Part shown: in pieces, positions 6,723 through 11,391 of the stretch
Layout of the letters: the number at the start of each line of letters is the position of its first letter
How positions within the stretch are numbered: position 1 is the first letter of the stretch
Source of the DNA: JAWLBW01 sp041687475
GTDB lineage: Bacteria; J088; JAWLBW01
Direction of reading: 5' to 3'
Assembly: GCA_041687475.1 (NCBI GenBank)
Contig: JAWLBW010000137.1
Location: 1-11,391 of the forward strand
Length of the DNA: 11,391 nt
Translations under genes and position numbers: made by a program
Notes under the pieces: generated by a model
What the model was told of the DNA's origin: nothing
The model's database searches: none
Seen by the model: only the letters and a program-made list of their open reading frames with translations

Positions 6723-8033
6723 ATGAAGGCGAAGCTGCTCCCACAACCGGTCGTCGACGTTTCTCGGCGGCTTCGCGAAGCCGGCCACCGGGTATTCGTG
6801 ACCGGCGGGGGCGTTCGCGATCTCTTGCTGGAACGCACGCCGCGAGACTGGGATCTGGCAACCTCGGCTTCGGGTGAGGCGGTGGCCCGGTTGTTTCCCC
6901 GTATCAACCCCGTAGGTTTACGCCACAACACCGTGGGCGTTTTCGAGGGGGGAATGTGGCTCGAAGTCACCACCTTCCGCGATCCCGACATTACCCTCGA
7001 GGGCGACCTCGCCATGCGCGACTTCACCGTCAATGCGGTGGCCCTCGACCCTGAAACCGCGCAGGTCGTCGATACGCTGGGCGGAAGGGAAGATCTGGCC
7101 CGGGGCGTTCTGCGGGCCTGCGTCGACCCGACGGCACGCTTCTCCGAAGATCCCCTTCGCATCCTGCGCGCCGCCCGCTTCATCGCCGAACTCGGCCTGA
7201 AGCCGACGCCCGACCTGACGGCGGCGGCATCGTCACTGCATGCCCGGGTTCGCGAGTGTGCCGTCGAGCGCGTTCGCGACGAATGGCTCAAATTGCTCGG
7301 GGGCGCTTACGTGCGTGAGAGCTTTGCGTGGATGACGGAAACCGGCCTGTTCGATCTGCTGTTTCCCGCCGTCGGGCGGGGAAGGGGCGTCGAACAGAAC
7401 CGCTATCATCGGTGGGACGTTTACGTGCACACCGTCGAGACCGTCGCCCGGGCCGAGCCCGACCCCGAGGTACGGTTGGCCGCCATGTTTCACGATCTCG
7501 GAAAGCCGGCGACCCGCAAGTGGCAGAAGGGCGACTACACCTTCTATAACCACGAACGCGTCAGCGCCGAGATTGCCGAAGCCGACCTCGATCACTACCG
7601 CTTCGGGCAGCGCATGCGCGACCGGGTGGTGCGTCTGGTGGCCAATCACATGTTTCACTATGAGGCTACGTGGAGCGACGCGGCGGTGCGCAGGTTCATG
7701 CGCCGGATCGAACCCGAGCTGCTCGAGCCGCTCTTCAAGCTGCGCATGGCCGACAGCTCGGCCACGGGCATGGGGCGCGAAGAAGACACCGCCGAAAACC
7801 TGCGCCTGCTTCGAGCTCGGATTGTCGAGCAACAGCAGGCCCATGTAGCCATGAAGGTTACCGATCTCGAAATCAGCGGGCACGATGTCATCGGCCTTGC
7901 CGGTGGGGGCGGGCCCATCGTGGGGCAGGTTCTACGCACGCTGCTCGAGCGGGTCACCGACGATCCAGGTCTCAACGAGCGTGACCGTCTGCTGGCCGAA
8001 GCCGCGCGCATCGTTCACGAGCTGCAGGGCTAG
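6723..8033 (+). CDS. cca: CCA-adding tRNA nucleotidyltransferase with HD domain
   Basis: This 436-residue class II nucleotidyltransferase adds or repairs the 3' CCA of tRNAs; close relatives are poly(A) polymerases. The start ATG at 6723 lies 10 bases after the lipoprotein stop. The catalytic head carries GGVRD (29-33) and DWD (42-44), whose two Asp bind metal. RDFTVNA (99-105) and EDPLRILRAARF (142-153) are the conserved neck motifs of the family. An HD phosphohydrolase domain follows, with MFHDLGKP (255-262, His257-Asp258). This is typical of bacterial CCA enzymes with 2',3'-cyclic phosphodiesterase or phosphatase activity. The length fits a CCA enzyme. Separation from poly(A) polymerase rests on the HD domain and is probable, not certain. 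It appears cotranscribed with two unrelated envelope genes. Confidence 0.92.
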   Translation: MKAKLLPQPVVDVSRRLREAGHRVFVTGGGVRDLLLERTPRDWDLATSASGEAVARLFPRINPVGLRHNTVGVFEGGMWLEVTTFRDPDITLEGDLAMRDFTVNAVALDPETAQVVDTLGGREDLARGVLRACVDPTARFSEDPLRILRAARFIAELGLKPTPDLTAAASSLHARVRECAVERVRDEWLKLLGGAYVRESFAWMTETGLFDLLFPAVGRGRGVEQNRYHRWDVYVHTVETVARAEPDPEVRLAAMFHDLGKPATRKWQKGDYTFYNHERVSAEIAEADLDHYRFGQRMRDRVVRLVANHMFHYEATWSDAAVRRFMRRIEPELLEPLFKLRMADSSATGMGREEDTAENLRLLRARIVEQQQAHVAMKVTDLEISGHDVIGLAGGGGPIVGQVLRTLLERVTDDPGLNERDRLLAEAARIVHELQG

Positions 8034-8272
8034 GCGCGCCGCCGCGTCTGCCGGCGAATGCTGTGAATCGCCCGGGCCGGAATCCGGTTGCCGTCGTTTC
8101 TGCTAGACAGCTCATTCCCCGGTTGCGTATTGAAGGAAGGGCCGGGGAACCTCTTTCGCAATGATTTTTCCTGCGCAGAGCCCGGGTGTGGCCTTTCTTC
8201 GTCCGTTCCCGGACCTTGCCGAAGCAAATAGCCCCGGGGAAATCGATTCTCGAGACCGAGCAGGGGAAACCC

Positions 8273-8299
8273 CAATAATGAATGGTCCATTCATTATTG
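8273..8299. promoter_or_regulatory. Perfect inverted repeat, 11-bp arms, copy 1
   Basis: CAATAATGAAT (8273-8283) and ATTCATTATTG (8289-8299) are exact reverse complements around the 5-base centre GGTCC. The AT-rich arms stand out in GC-rich DNA. The shape suits a dimeric (TetR or MarR type) regulator. The half-site shares TGAAT with the operators before the acyl-CoA dehydrogenase, but the spacing is 3 bp shorter. On the minus strand TACAAT (complement of 8296-8301) overlaps it and could be a -10 element. Confidence 0.7.
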
Positions 8300-8346
8300 T
8301 AGGGCCAATGAGCGCTTCGAACCGGGACGACGGCCGTATTTGCGCT

Positions 8347-8375
8347 GCAATAGTGAATCACCCATTCATTATTGC
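8347..8375. promoter_or_regulatory. Inverted repeat, 12-bp arms, copy 2
   Basis: GCAATAGTGAAT (8347-8358) and ATTCATTATTGC (8364-8375) pair over 12 bp with one mismatch around CACCC. The arms, 5-base spacer length and right-hand sequence match copy 1, while the centre differs. This is what is expected of two binding sites for one protein. The centres (8286 and 8361) are 75 bp apart, close to seven helical turns, so the two sites face the same side of the DNA. Confidence 0.7.
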
Positions 8376-8692
8376 CCTTTTCCGACCTGACCTTCACACT
8401 GCCCCCTGTTCGCAAAGCAGAAGCGCGCCACGCCCTGATTTCGACCGGATGAAGGGCAGGGGCAGGGTGTTTACGAACGCATGCAACCGAATTTCAGGTC
8501 TCATCCTGGGTCACCCCGGCTCATCCCTTTTGCATGTGATTGCTTGACGCTGTTTCGCGCTCAATCTGACAAGCGCATATGGAAGGGGGCGGGTACGTCG
8601 GCCATCGCCAGCATGCCTCGGGCTGAATGTCCAGTACGCCCGCGAGGTCAGCGGGTGCTGCCTCGCAGCGCTTTCCCGGGATGGTAGCCTGA

Positions 8693-9154
8693 ATGAAAGA
8701 GTGGACCGTGTCGCAGGCACGAGGGGGTGTTCAGGTGGATCTTCGCACGCGCTATCTCGCGTGGGTCAACATGCTCATGTTCGTTCTCGGTGTCGGACTC
8801 GCCTTTCAGGTGGCGGGCCTGTGGGCCGACGACCCCGCCGACGAAGAGGCTCGCGAAACCTGGGAAACCCGGCTCGAAAGTTCGACTCCCTCGGGGGCCG
8901 ACCTTAGTCTGACCACCGCCATACTCAATGCCTACCGCCTCGACGCCGAACTGAACGAGATGCCGATCGGGGTGACCACCACCGCTGGGGTGGTTGTGCT
9001 GACGGGCGCGGTCGATGCCGAGGAAAAAAAGAAGCGCGCCGCCGGCATCGCAAGCGACATTCCAGGTGTTGAACAGGTCGTGAACCGCCTTTCTGTAAAA
9101 CCCGGTCTCAAGCCCCGCAGTCTGCCCGATCTGCCCCGCGCCCGGCGCCTCTGA
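8693..9154 (+). CDS. Membrane-anchored BON-domain protein
   Basis: The protein has 153 residues. One hydrophobic segment at about 24-44 (WVNMLMFVLGVGLAFQVAGLW) follows a short basic N-terminus. It acts as a signal anchor or an uncleaved signal. A BON domain follows from about residue 68 to 137: an opening helix (LTTAILNAYRLD), the strand GVTTTAGVVVLTGAV, a helix rich in Glu and Lys, and IPGVEQVVNRLSV. BON domains bind phospholipid or peptidoglycan-associated surfaces in the periplasm, as in OsmY and DolP. The ATG at 8693 has only a weak ribosome site, and a GTG at 8708 is possible. It is the first gene of an envelope cluster that includes a second BON protein at 9609. Confidence 0.8.
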   Translation: MKEWTVSQARGGVQVDLRTRYLAWVNMLMFVLGVGLAFQVAGLWADDPADEEARETWETRLESSTPSGADLSLTTAILNAYRLDAELNEMPIGVTTTAGVVVLTGAVDAEEKKKRAAGIASDIPGVEQVVNRLSVKPGLKPRSLPDLPRARRL

Positions 9155-9201
9155 AGCGCGTGCAGATTTCCGCACGCGGGACCCCATTCGCCGAAAGGGG
9201 A

Positions 9202-9230
9202 TTGTGGCGCCGCATTCGTCTTGCTAAAAT
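9202..9230 (+). promoter_or_regulatory. Probable promoter of the DUF883-like gene
   Basis: TTGTGG (9202-9207) is followed after 17 bases by TAAAAT (9225-9230). TG at 9222-9223 forms an extended -10. Transcription would start near 9237, giving a leader of about 28 bases with AGGGGAGGAA as the ribosome site. This promoter would uncouple the last three genes of the cluster from the BON gene at 8693. Confidence 0.6.
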
Positions 9231-9264
9231 GGCAATATCGTTACCGCTCAAGGGGAGGAAAGTT

Positions 9265-9564
9265 ATGGCAAGGGAATCGGCAGCCAGGCGTCAGGAAGAG
9301 CAACTGGAAGATCTCGAGGGGTTGCAGGAGCGACTGAGTCGCCAGATTGAAGAAGCCCGGCACCGCATCGCCGAGCAACTCGACGACATGCGCGACCGTC
9401 TTGACGATGTGCGCACGCGGGCCTCGGACGCGTGGCTTGACGGCCTCGACTACGCCCGGGAGCGTCCCACGCAGGTGGCCCTTACGGCACTCGGTATCGG
9501 CGCCGCTATCGGCGTTGCCATTTATCTGTTGCGTTCGCGCCAGCCGGGCATTGAAGATTATTGA
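9265..9564 (+). CDS. DUF883 / YqjD-ElaB-like tail-anchored coiled-coil protein
   Basis: The protein has 99 residues from the ATG at 9265, which sits behind the strong ribosome site AGGGGAGGAA (9251-9260). Residues 8-57 are almost entirely charged helix with heptad-like Leu, Ile and Val spacing, a probable coiled coil. ARERP (64-68) then precedes a single membrane helix (about 69-89, TQVALTALGIGAAIGVAIYLL) and a short polar tail. This order (charged helix, Arg-rich RP turn, glycine-rich helix, short tail) is that of the DUF883 group. Its Escherichia coli members YqjD and ElaB sit in the inner membrane, bind ribosomes in stationary phase and are stress induced. A similar stress role here is inference. 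Confidence 0.8.
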   Translation: MARESAARRQEEQLEDLEGLQERLSRQIEEARHRIAEQLDDMRDRLDDVRTRASDAWLDGLDYARERPTQVALTALGIGAAIGVAIYLLRSRQPGIEDY

Positions 9565-9608
9565 CGGCGCCTGTCGGAGCTCAGGGCAGGCCGGGAGAGG
9601 GATGCCGT

Positions 9609-9920
9609 ATGCGCAAGGGGAAGAGTGCGATCGGTCGCCTGCTGGTCGTGGCGATATTCGGCCTGGCGGTTGGGTGCGCCACGTCCAGCGGCTCTAAAGG
9701 CAATCTGCAGGTTTCGGATTCGTGGATCACCACCCGGGCTGAAAATGAGGTGAAGGAGCTGGGCTCGACCGGTCAGACGGTGCGCGTCAAGTCGGTCGAC
9801 GGTGTAATTTACCTCGAAGGTCAGGTGAAGAGCATCGCCGAGGCCGAAAAACTCGAAGAAAAGGTATCGAGCATTCGCGGGGTTCGCGAAGTGCGCAACA
9901 ACCTGGTGGTGCGGCCATGA
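9609..9920 (+). CDS. BON-domain lipoprotein
   Basis: This 103-residue protein starts at the ATG at 9609, about 7 bases after GGGAGAGGG. An earlier in-frame ATG at 9561 would put 16 polar residues before the signal peptide. RLLVVAIFGLAVGC is a lipoprotein signal with the lipidated Cys at residue 23. A single BON domain (about 34-103) fills the mature part: SDSWITTRAENEVKEL, then VRVKSVDGVIYLEGQV, a Glu- and Lys-rich helix, and IRGVREVRNNLVV at the end. The architecture resembles one half of the E. coli outer-membrane lipoprotein DolP, which has two BON domains. It is 44 bases downstream of the DUF883-like gene and its stop overlaps the start of the next gene. Confidence 0.87.
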   Translation: MRKGKSAIGRLLVVAIFGLAVGCATSSGSKGNLQVSDSWITTRAENEVKELGSTGQTVRVKSVDGVIYLEGQVKSIAEAEKLEEKVSSIRGVREVRNNLVVRP

Positions 9921-10087
9921 TGACCTTCATCATGGCCGCTCTGCTTTTCGTCGTTGCCGCGCTGCTGAAGAATCCCCCGGTGCGTGAGGTCGCCGTGATA
10001 TGTCTCGCGGCGTCGTCGGCCATGCTGTTTGTGGCCTGGCTGTTGTCGCCGGCCGTGCCGGAAGGCGGTAGCTCGGAAAAGAGCTGA
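9917..10087 (+). CDS. Small two-helix membrane protein
   Basis: This 56-residue open frame begins at ATGATGACC. The ATG at 9917 overlaps the stop of the BON lipoprotein, which is typical of translational coupling. Two hydrophobic segments, about 3-17 (TFIMAALLFVVAALL) and 26-44 (AVICLAASSAMLFVAWLLS), are joined by the short polar turn KNPPVRE. The tail PEGGSSEKS is polar. No family is recognised. The overall shape is like the many small DUF1328-type membrane proteins found in stress operons, but no sequence match is claimed. The reading frame stays open for a further 55 codons after the TGA. Confidence 0.65.
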   Translation: MMTFIMAALLFVVAALLKNPPVREVAVICLAASSAMLFVAWLLSPAVPEGGSSEKS

Positions 10088-10253
10088 GAGGCCGGTTACA
10101 CGCTTCGGTGGTTGCAGGACTTGCCGGCCAACAGCAATGGCTTCGTCAAGAACCCCTCCATGACTTGGCTACGGTGTCTCGGTGTGCTAACACGGATAGC
10201 GGGCATCGGTCAGCTCGCCAGGAAATCCTGGGTGCGGATGTGGGGGCTGAAGT

Positions 10254-10305
10254 AAAATAGCGGTCCGGCTTGCCGCTTCAACCAGGCAAACGCCAGCAAG
10301 GACCG
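10254..10305 (-). terminator. Nested hairpin, probable terminator of the PilZ gene
   Basis: Three nested stems can be drawn: CGGTCC (10261-10266) with GGACCG (10300-10305), GGC (10267-10269) with GCC (10292-10294), and TTGCC (10270-10274) with GGCAA (10285-10289). The apical loop has 10 bases and small bulges lie on one side only. On the minus strand the hairpin runs into CTATTTTACTT and lies about 65 bases after the PilZ stop, which suits an imperfect Rho-independent terminator. The alternative is a small structured RNA on the plus strand. TAAAAT at 10253-10258 could be its -10, but no -35 is seen. Confidence 0.5.
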
Positions 10306-10369
10306 ACGAAAATCGCGTTCGACACCCGAGGTGCCGCACGGGCTCTTCGGTTAGATAGTCTGCCGCCGT

Positions 10370-10711
10370 TCAGGCCGCATCGGCGAACACGCCCGAAACG
10401 CTGCGCAGGTAGTCGCGCGAATGCTTGCGAAGGCGTACCGCCGTATCCCACCGCCCGCGCTGTGAACGTTCGCACCGTACGACGCTTCCGGCGCACTCGA
10501 CGACTCGATTGTCGAGCGATATGGCCACGTTGACCGTGGTGCCGGGTTCGGTCGGCGCATGGGCTTCCAGGGCGACCCCGTTCAGGCTGAGGTCGACCGT
10601 GCGGGCATGGCCACGGTAGGTCGCGCGCCCTTCGGCGTCGAGGTGTTCGATATAGGCGAGGTGGGTCGACACCACGCGCGGATACTGCCGATGTTCCTCA
10701 TTCCGTTCCAT
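10370..10711 (-). CDS. PilZ-domain cyclic-di-GMP receptor
   Basis: This single-domain protein has 113 residues. The two parts of the cyclic-di-GMP binding signature are visible: R8-x-x-x-R12 in HRQYPRV near the N-terminus, and DLSLNG (39-44) matching D/NxSxxG. Between and after them come the beta-barrel strands of a PilZ fold (THLAYIEHLD, YRGHARTVDLS, TTVNVAISLDNRVVECAGSVVRCE, WDTAVRLR). PilZ proteins change partner binding when they bind cyclic-di-GMP and control motility, adhesion or exopolysaccharide. This one has no effector domain, so it must act on another protein. The start ATG (complement of 10709-10711) has only a weak GAAGA ribosome site. It faces the envelope cluster, ending about 280 bases from its last gene. 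Confidence 0.88.
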   Translation of the reverse strand: MERNEEHRQYPRVVSTHLAYIEHLDAEGRATYRGHARTVDLSLNGVALEAHAPTEPGTTVNVAISLDNRVVECAGSVVRCERSQRGRWDTAVRLRKHSRDYLRSVSGVFADAA

Positions 10712-11047
10712 GTCTTCAGCATACGCCCCACCGGGTAAGCGGCGGCTCGCGAAATGAGTGCTCGACGTAGTTCCCTTGACACGAGTCTACGACCGTGCAG
10801 ACGGAATCGGTCGCGCTTCGCGCCCATTTGTAAGCGAAGAGCCTTTTAACAGGAGAGCGCGGGGTGCGCAGAGGGATTGTACTCGCGAGCGAAGCTGTGC
10901 GCTTCCCCTCGGCTTCTTTTCTTCTTGTGCGGGTTGCCGTGATGAAGGCGTACGACCCTGTTGTGCTCTCCGACAACCGACGTCCGACGTCCGACGACCG
11001 ACGACCGCCAGTCAACCGTGCTGCACGGAAGCTGGTACACTCAATGG
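10712..11047. other. Intergenic region between PilZ and HAD genes
   Basis: No convincing gene is visible. It holds an isolated consensus -35 TTGACA at 10776-10781 with no matching -10, and a small hairpin GAAGC/GCTTC near 10890-10905. The heptamer tandem repeat at 10970-11004 also lies here. TACACT at 11036-11041 could be a -10 very close to the HAD start. Confidence 0.5.
10970..11004. repeat. Tandem heptamer repeat CCGACNN, five copies
   Basis: Five consecutive 7-base units run without a break: CCGACAA, CCGACGT, CCGACGT, CCGACGA, CCGACGA. The last two bases vary. A partial CCG follows. It is 43 bases upstream of the HAD start codon, in a non-coding stretch. A 7-base unit could give slippage-driven length variation. 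Confidence 0.85.
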
Positions 11048-11391
11048 ATGACAGCAAGACCGCTACGCGCCGTATTTTTCGACATGGATGGTACGCTGGG
11101 CGACACGTTGCCCGATGTGCTGGTACAGTTCAATCGCATTCTCGTCGAAGAGGAGCGCGAGCCCATCGACTTTCCCCATTTCGTGTCGCTGCTGGGGCCG
11201 ACCGAGCCGGTAATTCTGCGGCAGCTGGTTCCCCATCTGTCGCTCGCTGAACTCGAGCGTCGGGTGGCCGAGGCGCTGGCCGTTCCCGAGCCGATACCGA
11301 TGTTTCCCGGGGTGCGCGAACTGCTCGACGGCCTTCGCGCGGCCGACCTGAAACTCGGTGTTTTCACCGGCGCCGGACGTCCGGCCGGTGA
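11048..11391 (+). CDS. HAD-superfamily hydrolase (phosphoglycolate-phosphatase-like), N-terminal part
   Basis: The gene runs off the right edge after 114 complete codons. Motif I, FFDMDGTL (10-17), supplies the nucleophile Asp12 and the acid Asp14. An alpha-helical cap follows (about 20-85). Then comes FPGVRELLDGLRAADLKLGVFTGAGR, whose Thr107 is motif II (quoted in part: LKLGVFTGAGR). This order is that of the C1-cap Gph/PpaX-like phosphatases, which hydrolyse small phosphate esters such as 2-phosphoglycolate. Motifs III and IV lie outside the window, so the substrate is open. I chose the ATG at 11048. The ATG four bases earlier is in another frame. No good ribosome site precedes it, and TACACT at 11036-11041 is close enough that the message might be nearly leaderless. 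Confidence 0.85.
   Translation, partial: MTARPLRAVFFDMDGTLGDTLPDVLVQFNRILVEEEREPIDFPHFVSLLGPTEPVILRQLVPHLSLAELERRVAEALAVPEPIPMFPGVRELLDGLRAADLKLGVFTGAGRPAG

Larger units (their letters stand above)
8034..8692. other. 659-bp gene-free region
   Basis: No plausible gene is visible on either strand. Contents are: a perfect 8-bp hairpin TTCCCCGG (8115-8122) with CCGGGGAA (8142-8149) around a 19-base loop; two large inverted repeats at 8273-8375, listed separately; and a spaced 7-bp inverted pair CATGCAA (8480-8486) and TTGCATG (8530-8536). A TTGACG at 8544-8549 resembles a -35 but has no good -10. A region this long with several symmetrical elements suggests regulatory DNA or a small RNA. Confidence 0.6.

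Noticed and set aside
8273..8375. dif-like XerCD recombination site
   Set aside because: XerCD sites have 11-bp arms around a 6-bp centre with ATAA/TTAT next to it. Here the centre is 5 bp, flanked by GAAT/ATTC, and present twice.
8161..8547. 128-codon plus-strand frame in the gap after cca
   Set aside because: It has no ribosome site and no domain. Its repeated peptide N-x-PFII is only the translation of the two inverted repeats.
8544..8572. Promoter TTGACG-17-TGACAA for the BON gene
   Set aside because: The -35 is good but the -10 matches only two of six consensus bases.
10088..10252. 55-codon continuation in frame after the stop of the small membrane protein
   Set aside because: It has no start codon or ribosome site of its own and no recognisable domain. 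An open stretch of this length is common by chance in high-GC DNA.
10864..11250. 128-codon plus-strand frame across the heptamer repeat into the HAD gene
   Set aside because: It overlaps the HAD gene in a different frame. The HAD frame carries the catalytic motif DMDGT, while this one has none.

Overview
The window is high-GC (roughly 60% by eye) DNA from a Gram-negative bacterium. Evidence for an outer membrane is a predicted beta-barrel protein ending in Phe-Phe, two lipoproteins with clear lipoboxes, and two BON-domain envelope proteins. No ribosomal RNA or other taxonomic marker is present. The mix of a three-PEGA-domain protein, a FadE-like acyl-CoA dehydrogenase under TetR-type operators, BON proteins and a PilZ protein would suit a deltaproteobacterium-like or otherwise environmental lineage, but the phylum cannot be fixed from this sequence.

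Layout. Positions 1-343 (minus) hold the N-terminal third of a short-chain dehydrogenase of the fatty-acid beta-oxidation type. A regulatory gap with a 14-bp palindrome separates it from a divergent outer-membrane beta-barrel gene (682-1785). A 463-bp gap follows, ending in two tandem 18-bp operators that resemble the FadR box. These sit directly before a full-length acyl-CoA dehydrogenase (2249-4120) with its own terminator. A 423-bp gap, partly AT-rich and carrying a 14-bp-arm hairpin, leads to a monocistronic XRE-type regulator (4604-4927) with a recognisable promoter, ribosome site and terminator.

Next comes a tight three-gene unit (5043-8033): a triple-PEGA membrane-anchored envelope protein, a lipoprotein whose start overlaps the previous stop, and a CCA-adding tRNA nucleotidyltransferase. 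A 659-bp gene-free stretch (8034-8692) contains two near-identical large inverted repeats with centres 75 bp apart. A small envelope cluster follows (8693-10087): a membrane-anchored BON protein, a DUF883/YqjD-like coiled-coil tail-anchored protein, a BON lipoprotein, and a 56-residue two-helix membrane protein overlapping it. A nested hairpin then probably terminates the opposing PilZ gene (10370-10711, minus). The last stretch has a heptamer tandem repeat and the N-terminal half of a HAD-family phosphatase (11048-end).

How it fits together. The left part concerns fatty-acid breakdown: the dehydrogenase at 2249, probably the partial SDR, and possibly the barrel protein. The operators suggest repression relieved by long-chain acyl-CoA. 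The middle and right parts concern the envelope and its stress response, plus tRNA maturation and one cyclic-di-GMP receptor. No mobile element, CRISPR array, tRNA or rRNA was found. The items most worth follow-up are the tandem FadR-like operators, the paired inverted repeats at 8273-8375, and the unexplained hairpin at 4281-4320.
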